From positions 14,542,484-14,606,483 of the forward strand of contig CM059579.1 of the NCBI GenBank assembly GCA_030386875.1: 64,000 nucleotides of DNA. Reading direction: 5' to 3'. Shown here in pieces: positions 12,004-23,020 of the stretch (position 1 is the first letter of the stretch; each line of letters starts with the position of its first letter). This DNA is from Morinoia aosen. Lineage: Eukaryota; Arthropoda; Malacostraca; Amphipoda; Talitridae. A program made the position numbers and the translations under genes. The notes under the pieces were generated by a model. The model was not told the origin of the DNA. It made no database searches and saw only the letters and a list, made by a program, of their open reading frames with translations.

Positions 12004-12480
12004 CCCAATTGTTGCCCGAGTTCTCGTGCACACCACGAGGCCTTGAGGCCATGTTAGAGGAAACAAGGTAGAGTCATTTCTATGGGGGACAATACACCTC
12101 CTCATGGTCGGCTGGCCAATAGAACGGCTTCATTTCAAACAAACTTTATGACGTCACCATTGTGACATATCGTTAGGCCAATAGCGGTTCCAGATTTGAG
12201 GCTAGCAGTGTCGTCAGATGCAATATGAGCGCTACTATTGGTTCGTTGCTATGACGTCAGCATTGCCACACGGTCGTCGAAAAAAGACTGGTTTGACCAT
12301 ACCTTTTTTCTTCTACCGCGGGCGGCGGGCCCTACTCACAACTGCTGCCCATGTTCTCGTGCAGATCAGGGCTTGAATCCTTGCCCTTTGTTAATAAAGT
12401 TTCCGTGCTGGCCACTGAAACTCGAAGCCTCGCTCCCAACTGCTGCGTAAGTTTTCGATCTGACCGCGAAGTCTTGAGAC
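12004..12480 (+). repeat. Three dispersed copies of a 45-bp motif
   Basis: CAATTGTTGCCCGAGTTCTC near 12007, CAACTGCTGCCCATGTTCTC near 12338 and CAACTGCTGCGTAAGTTTTC near 12437 are each followed by a degenerate CGTG/CTGA-ACC-CGA-GYCTTGA stretch. They bracket the regulatory-looking block at 12110-12290. Confidence 0.5.
12116..12259. promoter_or_regulatory. CRE/CCAAT cluster
   Basis: Two perfect TGACGTCA sites (12149-12156 and 12252-12259), each in an ATGACGTCA-SCATTG context. Three CCAAT motifs (12116 and 12178 forward, ATTGG at 12237). All lie within 144 bp, about 2.8 kb upstream of MXD exon 1. CREB/ATF proteins bind TGACGTCA and NF-Y binds CCAAT. Whether this serves the MXD gene, another transcript or a repeat-derived promoter is inference. 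Confidence 0.4.
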
Positions 12481-12795
12481 TTTCAGTTCAGTGACTGAGA
12501 AGGTAGATCTACATCCTGCCTTCAGTTTGTTCTTTTTCAATTCAACGTGTGAATGCAATGTGTGGCACTTTCACTTACAACGATTGAAAATGCAAACACG
12601 AATATGAAACCGGCCTATAATGAAGACAATTTCAGACATTTTCAACTGACACATGACTCGTATGAACTCTTCCACATCTAAAGTCTCTACCACTTGAGCA
12701 CTCTTATTTATCTCGTGCAGCTCATTTCCAACGATATGAAGACTATCAATGACTTTAAAGATATTCACATAAGTGCGCAAGAGATATACGTGAGT
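12481..12795. other. No recognisable feature
   Basis: Unique sequence with no convincing coding or repeat signal. Confidence 0.35.
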
Positions 12796-13161
12796 ACAAT
12801 GAAAAGCATTCTAGAATCACGTTCATTCGAAAGCCATTTAGACGCACGATAAAAATCCGGTACCAATATCCAACGTGCCAATTGTTTCTGCAGATCTCGT
12901 AAGTATGTCGTACACATGCCAACTCCTAAACACGAGCTCGGATGCGTATGAGTTTGTTCCTTTTCGAGTCATGGTACAATGGAAAGGATTCTAAAATCGC
13001 ATTCATTCGAGAGCCGTTTAGACGCACGATAAAAATCCGGCACCCATAACCAACGTGCCAATTGTTTCTGCAGACCTCGTGAGTATGTCTTTCACATGCC
13101 GAGTTTAGTAACCCTTGAACACGAGCTCGTATGCATATGATTGTTCTTTCTCGAGTCATGG
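12796..13161. repeat. 180-bp tandem duplication
   Basis: Unit 1 (from 12796) and unit 2 (from 12976) share TTTAGACGCACGATAAAAAT, CAACGTGCCAATTGTTTCTG, ACACGAGCTCG and TTCGAGTCATGGT in order. They are about 85-90% alike by eye. Confidence 0.85.
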
Positions 13162-13429
13162 TTCGCGGTCCTTAAACCAATCGGATTCTCTCAGCTGAAG
13201 TGCTAGGACAAGTCTTTGTCAGGGATATTTCCTGCCAAGCGTTGTCAAGGTGTTTCTTTGCATCGTGTTCGCTTCCAGGCAAGTGGAGACTGTCCTACGA
13301 ATCCAGACAACGCAAAGTCATGCCATCGTTTCAAATCAAGATAATGGATAATAAAGTTCAGCTCTGAGATCAAATGAGCTAACAGGATGTTTTGATGTAA
13401 TAAACTTTGGTATTCAGAAATGCTACAAT

Positions 13430-13587
13430 ACATCCCATCGTAGCGCATCATGTGAATTTGAAACGAGATATGGTAAAAAACAGCGTCGTTTTTGCCTGCA
13501 TTTTTAAAACATCCCATCATAGCGCCTCATGTGAATTTGAAAATGAGATATGATGAAAAAACGCATCGTTTTCACCTGCATTTTAGA
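13430..13587. repeat. 79-bp tandem duplication
   Basis: ACATCCCATCRTAGCGC, CATGTGAATTTGAAA, GAGATATG, GTCGTTTTTGCCTGCATTTT and matching variants occur from 13430 and again from 13509. Confidence 0.85.
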
Positions 13588-14789
13588 GGGAACGTTATTG
13601 AACGTTAGGATTATTTTTTATGAATAAACTTTTCTCGTTGATGTGTTCCGATATCGAGGTTTTGCGTTGAACCCTCGAGATATATGCTCACCAGATCTCA
13701 GCGATCGCTGGCGGCCTATTAAAAAGCTAAAAACTTTTTAACTACCTGCTGACTCCAAAAATTCCAAGAGGTGAATGTACGTTAAGAGACGAGCAGAAAC
13801 AATGCATCAGTCGTCGTTCGCAAATCATCGCAATCGAGAAAAATTATAGCTTAATGTGGTTGATTAGTGTATCGACGTCACCTACCTTCCTGATCCCCTT
13901 ATCTCCGAACTGGTGCGGGACTGTCGAGGGTAATGTGCACTCCCCGAAAAAATAATGCAGTTCTTTGTAATCAGGTAAAAATTTGAGAATTCATAAGAAT
14001 CCCTTATCGAGACACTGAATTCTAATAGTCCCATGGAAACACGGGATCAGGCATGAACTTCACGTGATGCCAGGCTTGCAACAATGGCTGCAACGTCGCA
14101 CGTGGTTGGCTGGCTGCAGCTCTTAGGAATTCGGCGGACCAATGACAGCGCGTCTTGTATAATGGCTGTTGCTCGAGCAAGGTGTTTTGGCTGAATGTGG
14201 CTGCGTGGCTTTTACCATGGCTGAGCCCTAGAAACTCTTACTGAGTGGTATGGAAGTTTAACATGAGTAAAGCCATTGCAATATATTGAGATGAATTGTC
14301 CCAATGTCAGCTTGAGGGCAGTAAAATTTTATTTACGCTACCATCATGAGCAACGGGAATTATACGTGACCAAATCAAATCAGCTGTTTGAGATCATTAA
14401 CCACTAATTGCTAAGAGATTCTCTTGATCTATCGTACCACGTATTGCTCGCGGTAGCGAAAAAAAGCTTATTGTAAATATTTTGCTATTTTATCAGAAAG
14501 TTTTTAAAACAAACAAGGAACAGATTGAGTTATGAATTGATAGAATAACATGAAAAAATTAAAAAAATACTTTCCTTTATTGTTAGAGGTATTGGAAACA
14601 CGAACTCTACAACTCTACTAGGGCCTATAAGATGTGAAGCTATTTTAAAATTAATCATGTTTTATGAAGCGTAAACGATTAACCTTACAATTATAATACT
14701 TACTTGTACATTTTTAGCAATAGATTTGAGAATAATAGACATTTATAATCTATTGTGTAATATCAAAAGTTTATTTAATTTAAGCGCCT
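13588..14789. other. Upstream DNA of the MXD gene, E-box pair only
   Basis: No coding segment found. 14050-14230 is somewhat GC-richer and contains the CACGTG pair listed separately plus one CCAAT (GGACCAATGACAG). 14460-14790 is AT-rich. Confidence 0.35.
14061..14104. promoter_or_regulatory. Pair of perfect CACGTG E-boxes
   Basis: CACGTG at 14061-14066 and 14099-14104, 38 bp apart, about 0.95 kb upstream of the MXD start codon. CACGTG is the canonical site of Myc/Max and Mxd/Max dimers, so feedback regulation is an attractive inference. About fifteen CACGTG are expected by chance in 64 kb, so only the pairing and position make these stand out. Confidence 0.35.
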
Positions 14790-15018
14790 CTCGCGAACAT
14801 GTGCGCAAGATTATAACCGCGGCATGTATGGCTGACTGTGACAGGCAGCGTGGCTGAAGGGCCGAAGGCGCAACTCACAAGTCCCCGTCTCGACTCGACA
14901 CAGGCCGTGTCGACTTGTCAGTGTGCGGTTAGGTTTGGTGTGGTGTGGGTGTGAAACGTTCCGGTGCTTTGTTCTTCTGTGTGCTTACCTAGACCATTTT
15001 CAGAGCCATTCTCTCAGT
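14790..15018 (+). promoter_or_regulatory. Probable MXD promoter / 5' UTR
   Basis: CpG content rises abruptly here relative to the AT-rich flanks and stays high up to the start codon. TCAGT, the arthropod initiator consensus, occurs at 14918-14922. A CGACAC/GTGTCG inverted pair lies at about 14896-14912. The frame of the start codon is open back to about 14880 but contains no earlier ATG, so 15019 is the first start in this frame. A CATTTTCAG just upstream of the ATG (14995-15003) could instead be an acceptor joining a further-upstream non-coding exon. No TATA box is evident. Confidence 0.5.
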
Positions 15019-15073
15019 ATGAACATAGAAATGTTATTAAGTGCAGCTGAATTTGTGGAGAGGAGAGATAGAG
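15019..15073 (+). CDS. MXD/Mad family repressor, coding exon 1 (Sin3-interaction domain)
   Basis: Encodes MNIEMLLSAAEFVERRDR, then the first base of the next codon before a strong donor G|GTGAGT. This matches the N-terminal Sin3-interaction domain of Max dimerization proteins (vertebrate MNIQMLLEAADYLERRE). That amphipathic helix binds PAH2 of Sin3 and recruits histone deacetylase to E-box genes, antagonising Myc; it acts in the nucleus as a Max heterodimer. The core pattern (MLL, AA, LER/VER) is kept. The start has A at -3 and is the first ATG in frame. The phase-1 intron matches exon 2 (47193), giving ERRDR-A-REHGYAALLP, which aligns without gaps to ERRER-EAEHGYASMLP. The EHGYA motif favours MXD over Mnt. 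The exact vertebrate paralogue (MXD1, MXI1, MXD3 or MXD4) cannot be assigned. Confidence 0.9.
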
Positions 15074-15253
15074 GTGAGTGCGCGTGAATATCTTGCTGCA
15101 TTAAGGGACTTTCCTTTGTTTGAGAGGCAGCTGATCAGCCTGACCTGCTCTTGGGTCAAAATGTATTACAACTCTTTGCTTTTAATAAACTTTAACTCTT
15201 TGGTGAAATTTTTTGTGCTTATTTTACTTCAGGAAGACAAGTGCCGCCTTTGA

Positions 15254-16116
15254 TGTGGTAGGATTTTTACATTTGTGCATCGCCTATTTTGCGCGTTTGT
15301 ATCGATTCTTGAAAGTCTATCGAACAACTTTAATATTCTAATCTAGCTTCAAAATTTTCATTCGCGCTAAAACTTCGAAAGTGTAGAGCTGTTTGTTTCT
15401 TTAGGAAATGCATGAATTATCATAGAGATGTTTTTCATGAAGGCATAATGAATATTCAAGGAATTTTTTATATTGATAGCAATATTCAATTAGAATTTGT
15501 AATACGGCATCCCTTTCCTACGCGACGTTTGCAATGTTCAATTTGTGTTTACGCATGCTAATAAATACGACCTAAAGTTCAGCAAAATATGTCCTCTGTT
15601 CAGCGGTCATATTTTAGATCTACGTAGCGAAGTATGAAATCCTGAACAGATTATATCCCATCCTGAGCTGCGTTTACTTCCCACTTCGGGTCCGTTAAAT
15701 TCCATTGATATTAAATAAAAAAGGCCTGTATGATTAATTTTCAAGGAAAGAACAAATTCCCTATCATTTTTGCAGTTCCTATTCGTTCTTATTTGTTTAA
15801 ATGATTCATGAATTCTCGGTGTATTCTGTAATTGCCATCCGCATTTATATTTTGAGTAGGTGAATAAATTTTCGATGTATTGTGCAGTTATGCATAGTTA
15901 CTCTTAAATAACGGGGATGATTGATTCTCGATGTATGTTGTAGTTGCTAACTAGGCGAGCTCGATTCACGTGACCGTATCGATTGCTGCACTCTAACACC
16001 ATGCCAGCAGGCGCTCCGCCGCTCGCTGCGACTTGTGTGCTTAGTTGCAAGTAACGGCCAAAAGCAAAGTAAGGGCGAGAAGCTAAGTAAGAGCATAAGA
16101 AAAACTTCATTCTGGT
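15254..16116. other. Intronic DNA, nothing recognised
   Basis: AT-rich intronic sequence with one CACGTG (15967-15972). No repeat or exon detected. Confidence 0.35.
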
Positions 16117-16670
16117 GAATAGGGTTTAATTTCAGGATCGGTGGGTCAAAATAAATGAAATAGCTCACCGATTCTAACCCAGTGAATCACTGGGTTAGAA
16201 TCAGTTAGCCATTTCATTTATTTTGACCCACCGATCCTGAAATTCTACCCTATTCACTGGGTTAGAATCGGTGAGCTATTTCATTTATTTTGACCCACCG
16301 ATCCTGAAATTCTACTCTATTCACTGGGTTAGAATCGGTGAGCTATTTCATTTATTTTGACCCACCGATCCTGAAATTCTACCCTATTCACTGGGTTAGA
16401 ATCGGTGAGCTATTTCATTTATTTTGACCCACCGATCCTAAAATTCTACTCTATTCACTGGGTTAGAATCGGTGAGCTATTTCTTTTATTTTGACCCACC
16501 GATCCTGAAATTCTACCCTATTATAGGGTAGAATTTCAGGAGAGGCTGATCGAAATGAATGTAGCTCTCAACTCCAGCATAGTGAATAGAGTAGAATTTT
16601 GGGATCGAAACAAGTGGAAAAGCTCACCAACTCCAGCCTAGTGAATAGGGTAGAATTTAAGGATCGCAAT
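16117..16670. repeat. 67-bp tandem array flanked by inverted units
   Basis: Direct units starting TTCACTGGGTTAGAATCGGT lie at 16253, 16320, 16387 and 16454 (exact 67-bp period). The left flank 16117-16183 is a unit in reverse orientation, meeting the first forward unit head-to-head at CCCAGTGAATCACTGGG (about 16179-16195). The right end forms CCTGAAATTCTACCCTATTA against TAGGGTAGAATTTCAGG. Two diverged reverse units follow (about 16570-16670). The whole could form long hairpins. Confidence 0.9.
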
Positions 16671-17569
16671 TGGTCGTATCGCAGTCAGCGTGGTAAACTC
16701 GGAACGAGGTGCAAGACTGAATGGCTCTGCCTTTTGCAGTGGTTAGAAGAACTGTAGTGCGGCAGCCCACCTGCTCTGATTTCGCCATCATTCAGTCCTC
16801 TAATTTTCGGCCAGATTTCGATCACTTGATAAGAGAAGTTGTGCATGTGGGTGTTTTGTGTAGCTATTATCTTACTGCTGCAGGCACTGACGTCAACTGC
16901 ACTTCTGACGCTTTCGATAGATAGGCGAGGTAGCTTGGAACAAGTCCTGGCTTCAACTTTACTTCTTAAAAAAGTTGAAAATTAAAGGCAGATCTAACTT
17001 CTTCCTGCACGGGGCGTGTTCAATCCTGAACTTAGTAGGATTAAGGTTCACTGAATTATTATTTCGGTAGTGCAAAATATCACAGACTCATACGTCAAAT
17101 ATGTTTCACCTCTAATTTTTTGTACGCGTTTTGAAATAGGATAAAGAAATGTTCATGTTTGGCACGTCCTTTTTCTGTTATAAAATGTGTCAGAAGTACA
17201 ATGATTTAAAAATTATCGTAGTTGAATTGGTAATGTAATCGTTAGCTCTAGAATAGATTTTTCATATGTACGGGATCATTACAAAATTAGGTTATTGCAC
17301 ACGGCAAAATTATGACTCGAGTGTACATCAGGGTTTCGTTCATTGAGGAGATATACGGCGCTGTGCAAGTATGAGCATAGAGAATCATTTATGCTGCTAG
17401 TCTGCTAAAAGAGCATCGGGCCTTTACAATCGGTGGTGGTTTGAGTATTCATTTATTATTAGTTTCTATTGCGCACGAATACTTCGTCGCGTTTTTCCGT
17501 GTAAATAACATAAATACAATATTGAACTGAGGAGTGTCGAAACCGCATCGAAGTGTTTCTCCGTTAGTA
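16671..17569. other. Intronic DNA, nothing recognised
   Basis: A + frame at 16721-16924 (67 codons) directly abuts the 67-bp array. It has no motif or splice support. Confidence 0.3.
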
Positions 17570-17735
17570 GAAGATGGACTGAACGATCATCGAATGAATT
17601 GGTGTAGACTGAATGTTCATTGTATGTATTGGTTGGGGCAGTATTTGACAGAATATTCATTGTGCGCACTGGTTGGGACAGCGGTGTACTGCACGTACAT
17701 TGCATGTACTGGCTGGGACAGCGCAGTTGCGCGGC
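17570..17735. repeat. Three degenerate 41-bp repeats
   Basis: TTCATTGTATGTATTGGTTG (17615), TTCATTGTGCGCACTGGTTG (17655) and TACATTGCATGTACTGGCTG (17696), each followed by GGRCAG. A weaker first unit may start near 17590. Confidence 0.65.
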
Positions 17736-18074
17736 TAAGAACGTGAGATGTTGCGCAAGTCCGCTAGACTCGACAGGTGCACACAGCGGGGCCACTTTCT
17801 ACTTCGCTGGCTGTCCTGCCGCTCCGTATCAGTTTTGCCGTTTGGCAATCTGTTCACGTCCGAGTGAGCCGCTTCTATGCACGTGTCTTTACGCGGCTCG
17901 CATTTTGAAAATCTTTATTTTTAAGTAGTGCTGGCTCCGAGGTACTGATGACGTTTCCTTGACGCGTGAAAGGAGCTACAAAAAAATGGATGAATTCAGA
18001 GGCATTTGAGTGTCCGACTATGTTGCTGTTCTCTATTGAAAATTTATTTGAATGCGATATGAGGATTGTCTTTA

Positions 18075-18152
18075 ATTCTTAACAGTTACTTTTTTCTTCA
18101 AATTCTTTACAGTTACTTTTTTCGTCAAATTCTTTACAGATACTTGTTTTTT
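18075..18152. repeat. Three 27-bp tandem repeats
   Basis: CAGTTACTTTTTTCTTCAAA, CAGTTACTTTTTTCGTCAAA and CAGATACTTGTTTTTTCATA begin at 18083, 18110 and 18137. Each is preceded by AATTCTTWA. Confidence 0.75.
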
Positions 18153-18841
18153 CATAGAAAATACTAACTCACAGTAGTCTCAATACGTTATTTTTAAACT
18201 AGCACGTCCCATTTCATAGGAACGCTGATAATAAAGATAAGAGGAATGATCTGTACGCGTGACTGAACTGAACATGAGTTGACTGTGCACTGCGGCCAGC
18301 TGAGCAAACTTGACGAGTCGAGGTACATTTCTACGTCCTCATAAATCTTTAGTGTTAATTTTTTTTTAAATTCGGAACATAGGGATTTCGACTAAAGAAT
18401 AATAAGCACAATCTGGTAGGAATACGTCTGGACTGCCAGTCCAGTTGCCTGAAGCGTGAAGTCTTTCCTATAGAAAGCGTATTGATCTGCGTGTCTTCGT
18501 ACAAAATTTCGCCGCGTCAGTCAATCTACATTGAGGATTGATGGTGCGCGGCCTGCACCCTCGTGCTTATACAAATATAATGACGTGTGATCATTTTATT
18601 TATTTATTCCTCTTCGGTAAATGTAGAAAATGAAGAACTCGCGTTACCAATTCATCAACCTGAGGAAAACTGGACACGTAACGAGGAAGAAAAGTATACG
18701 CTATTAGCTTTCGCAATCGCTATGAATAAATTTACGTTTGCATAGTAGATAGGTCGGTGAATTTAACCCACGTCTGGTTTGCGGAAAATGAAAACAAACC
18801 CGTAAGGTTCTTCATTAGCATTTCAAATAAGCTATTGTATT
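18153..18841. other. Intronic DNA, nothing recognised
   Basis: No repeat or coding signal detected between the 27-bp repeats and the 116-bp duplication. Confidence 0.3.
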
Positions 18842-19125
18842 TTTTCATTCAAATTCATAGATTTCAACATTAAATTTTTATTTCTTCATCCAAGTTCATC
18901 AATATGAGCATAGACGTTTTAATTCATCAATGAATTTCATCGATAATAGCCATTAGCCTATTATTTCTTAATTCAAATTCATCGATTAACCTTTGATTTC
19001 TTTTTTCAAGTTCATCAATATGAGCATAGACGTATTAATTCATAAATAAATTTCATCGATAATAGCCATTAGCCTATTATTACTCTATTCAAGTTCATCG
19101 ACGTAACCATTAGTTTAATGATGAC
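18842..19125. repeat. 116-bp tandem duplication with partial flanking units
   Basis: CAAGTTCATCAATATGAGCA begins at 18891 and 19007. Each is followed by TAGACGTWTTAATTCAT, TTTCATCGATAATAGCCATT and AGCCTATTATT. Shorter ATTCAAATTCATCGATT-type pieces flank both. Confidence 0.85.
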
Positions 19126-19380
19126 GCTGCCAGCGTCGGTTTCGCGTGCGTGCGAACGGAAGACTCAAAGTTCCCGCGCTGTCGCGCGATCGATGAACGG
19201 TCGATGCTGGCGTGTTTCAGCGGCCTCCTGCTGTTGGAGCGGGGCGGGCGCAGAGAAGGGGTGAACTTCCATTGATGCTTCCGCTGCTGCTTGTTTTCAC
19301 GCGCCCTTCAGCTTGCGCAGAATATCAAGCAACGCACGTGTGCGCTCTGTTTGACGTTCTTGTGCTTCCGAGACTGTTTT
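19126..19380. promoter_or_regulatory. CpG-rich island inside intron 1
   Basis: A sharp GC/CpG-rich block in AT-rich intron, with GGGGCGGGCGC (Sp/KLF-type GC box, near 19237), GCGCGATCGATGAACGGTCG and a CACGTG E-box (19335-19340). It lies 4.1 kb downstream of exon 1, so an alternative promoter or enhancer is possible. No exon with a clear donor could be assigned. Confidence 0.35.
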
Positions 19381-19619
19381 TTTATTGAAGTTAGTTGGGT
19401 GTGATAGTGTAAATGCAGATGGATTTATTTATTCTTTCTTTGAGCGTCGAGTAAGGTTTTTTATTATTGCGGCCTTTCTTTTGGATTCTCCTTAACGTGC
19501 ATTGTCGATAACGCAAAACGGTAGCCCCATGCCGTTAATTAATTTTTTCTATTGATGAATGGTTATTTTAAAAAATCAATGGAAAATAAAAGTGAGGCTT
19601 GGTACTTTATTCCTCGAGA

Positions 19620-19722
19620 ATGATCTTTCCAGGGGAAAGATAATTCCCCTCATAATTGTCTGTCCAGGGGGAAGACAATTCCCTTCATAATTTTCTGACC
19701 CGGGATAAAGGTAATTCCTTTG
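19620..19722. repeat. Three 35-bp repeats, each a small hairpin
   Basis: Units centred on CTTTCCAGGGGAAAG (from 19625), TGTCCAGGGGGAAGACA (from 19661) and GACCCGGGATAAAGG (from 19697). Each is followed by TAATTCCCYTCATAATT or a variant. The first two units contain self-complementary arms, such as TCTTTCC/GGGAAAGA. Confidence 0.7.
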
Positions 19723-22165
19723 CGCTGTCTGCAGTGAACGGAATTATCTATTAATGCATATACAGTAGGAGCGCCCCTAGGGGACATGTAGGCCACCTTA
19801 GCGGTTTTCACCGAAGTATATGCTCAAAGGTTATTCCCGTGTGTGTATTGGGGTGCACCTCAATGGTAACCCTAGCGACCTAGAACAGAATCAGCATTAC
19901 CTGTTGTAAGAGTCTGTTTCGGGTTTGGATTTGTAGCTAGGTAAGTCTTTCATTCCTTACTTATACTTTTTTCGTTGGGAGGCCGGCGTATTGAGCAACT
20001 GACCTCCTGTACGGGTGTCCGTTCAATCATTGTTTTCCCTTATTTTTGCTTCAGATATGTGTTTACGTCCTTTTACGCCTACGGTACGAGCTTTACCAAC
20101 CGAAAGACCCAAATTTTTCATTTGTATTGTGCCACTCAAACTTGTCTACCACTATCTCTGATCATCGTTTAACCGATGGAAAACGGTACTTAAACATCGG
20201 TTGTCGAAGTAATAATTTCGTGGAATTAAATCCTGTAGAACATGATCACTTTTTTACGTTTGCGAGATTGAGTGTTTTTGAACCAGTTCTCTTATTCAAG
20301 GAATAATGTTATCACTGTTCACTAAGGTATAATATTCAATTTGCATTAAAAAAGTCTGACGATGTGTTACTTTTATAAGTTCCTTTAAAAGGAACATATT
20401 GGAAATTAATTGTAAACTCAAAGCTTTTCAGTTTCCTCTTGCATTAACAAGTGGAGGGAGGCCTCTCATAACGACTCGCAAGAGAAAGCGACAGCACATC
20501 ACCAAGAGACTTATGAAATGAGTTGAGTTCAGAGCAAACGTTCAATAAGCAATTTAGATATTAGTAGAAATTTATGTGTGATTCAGTGCACTACACTTAA
20601 TTCCATTAAAGTTGTAGCGCATTGAATTATAGATAGCCATATATTTTTTATTTATGTAAGTTTAAAATTTTGCGATGGGACTGTCAGTTATTTGGAACAA
20701 AGTTTAGAAACAAACATTCAGATTTTATTCACATTGGGCATAAGGTAGATACATAGTAAAATAGCGGTTCATTTCGTTCATAGTACTAAACTAAGCGGCG
20801 AGGTCTATTACCAATTGAACGTTTCCAGCGTGCTTGCGAAATGTAAAATGAAAGCGCAATTGGAGAACATGGGTGGTTAGTGGGATAGGTCATTTGAGAA
20901 ATGTGTTTTTAAAGCCTTCCAAGAATGAGTGTTCGATTGTCCGTGTTGGGAGCAGGTAGTACGAGATGAGCTTGTTTTTTCCATTCTTTGTTTATCCTGT
21001 AGATTTTTTATTTTTAAGAATAGCCACTTGTTTTCACACAGATGGCAATTTGTGTTTGCTCATAGTGATGACTGAATGTTCCAGTATTTTATTACGTTAT
21101 TCTTAGTAGTACGTCTTGTGTGCATACTGTCTTCTGTGAAACACACCAATACTTGCTAATTTGTTTTATTTACGTGTGTTGCAATAGACGCTTTGCTTTT
21201 TTCCTTTTTAATTTGACCAAATTTTGTGGTGAAGTCAATGAAGCTGGTGCTAAGTCAAGTCAGTGGCTATTACGGGAACATTTCGTCACTGACGATCGTC
21301 GTATTTTGCCGTTCTCTGATATACTAACATAAATAATTATGCAATTTAATTTTCATGTATCATTAAAATTTCAGTTTTCTTATGAACGTCTGTCAAATAT
21401 GACCAAGGAATCGTAACTCTTTCCACGCATTACCTAGTCATGGGGGATTGTTTTGCAAGTGGAACTTGAATTTTTTCTGTATTTAATGGGAATAGAAAGC
21501 GCATACACGTTTCTCAAAGCACGAACGCACGCTTCTACCAACTTTTGTTATCAGGCAATTCGTAACTTGGTTCTTAGATTGTAGAATTTAACATCTAAGT
21601 TATAAATAAAATGTTGATTTATCATTCTTTAACGCAAGTCTGAGTGTTCGTGTTGGAATTAAATTTAACTGACGCTCGTCAGTAGCGCATTCTATTGTTC
21701 CTGAGCGTGATGCTTGCCAGTGCCAGGTATTTCGGAAGCTGGTACGCGTAGGTTCCTCGCGTGGGGCGGGCTTATAACAACGCTACTTAGCCGGCCGGTG
21801 AGCAATCGATTTTAGAGTAACCACCTGACAGGGTTTGTTAGTTGCGTCAGTAGAAAGGGTGGCAGCTCGCCTGCCATTGGGAACCGATTGCCTACTTCGT
21901 AATGAACCGCTCGTTTTTCTTCCCGGAATCATCATCATTCTGCCTCTTGATGAATCCGTAGCGTGTCATTCGGGGATCCCTCATTCTACTGCTTAATGAA
22001 CCACAAGCCTGCCGTGAGGGATTCATCGCTGTCACTAGCTTAACCTTTAACCTTCCGTTAGAAAATCAATATCCTACCACTAAATGAGCCCCCTAACCCT
22101 CCACTAGAGAACCCCAATTGTGTAGCTCTACATGACTGCTGGTGCTGCCGTCCACGCTGTCACGC
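19723..22165. other. Intronic DNA, nothing firmly recognised
   Basis: Contains a GC box next to TTATAAC (GGGGCGGGCTTATAAC, 21764-21779) and a TCAGT at 21847, which is weak promoter-like content without an assignable exon. Several short + frames have no motif. Confidence 0.3.
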
Positions 22166-23020
22166 GATGCGTTTGGTTGTCATGCTTCGTTTGGTTGTCG
22201 AGCTTCGTTTGGTTGTGCCGTGCTTCGTTTGGTTGTGTCGTGCTTCGTTTGGTTGTGTCGTGCTTCGTTTGGTTGTGTCGTGCTTCGTTTGGTTGTGTCG
22301 TGCTTCGTTTGGTTGTGTCGTGCTTCGTTTGGTTGTGTCGTGCTTCGTTTGGTTGTGTCGTGCTTCGTTTGGTTGTGTCTTGCTTCGTTTGGTTGTCATG
22401 CTTCGTTTGGTTGTCGAGCTTCGATTGGTTGTGTCGTGCTTCGTTTGGTTGTGTCGTGCTTCGTTTGGTTGTGTCGTGCTTCGTTTGGTTGTGTCGTGCT
22501 TCGTTTGGTTGTGTCGTGCTTCGTTTGGTTGTGTCGTGCTTCGTTTGGTTGTGTCGTGCTTCGTTTGGTTGTGTCGAGCTTCGTTTGGTTGTGTCGAGCT
22601 TCGTTTGGTTGTGTCGAGCTTCGTTTGGTTGTGTCGTGCTTCGTTTGGTTGTGTCGTGCTTCGTTTGGTTGTGTCGTGCTTCGTTTGGTTGTGTCGTGCT
22701 TCGTTTGGTTGTGTCGTGCTTCGTTTGGTTGCGTCGTGCTTCGTTTGGTTGCGTCGTGCTTCGTTCGTTTGGTTGTGTCGTGCTTCGTTCGTTTGGTTGT
22801 GTCGTGCTTCGTTCGTTTGGTTGTGTCGTGCTTCGTTCGTTTGGTTGTGTCGTGCTTCGTTCGTTTGGTTGTGTCGTGCTTCGTTCGTTTGGTTGTGTCG
22901 TGCTTCGTTCGTTTGGTTGTGTCGTGATTCGTTCGTTTGGTTGTGTCGTGATTCGTTCGTTTGGTTGTGTCGTGATTCGTTCGTATGGTTGTGTCGTGAT
23001 TCGTTCGTATGGTTGTGTCG
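22166..23020. repeat. 20/24-bp minisatellite, left part
   Basis: The unit GTGTCGTGCTTCGTTTGGTT (20 bp) repeats to about 22760. A 24-bp derivative with an extra TTCG (GCTTCGTTCGTTTGG) follows to 23020. CATGCTTCGTTTGGTTGTCG at 22181 recurs at 22397, implying a 216-bp block duplication inside the array. GCTTCG changes to GATTCG in the last units. Open frames on both strands reflect a stop-free unit. Confidence 0.97.
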
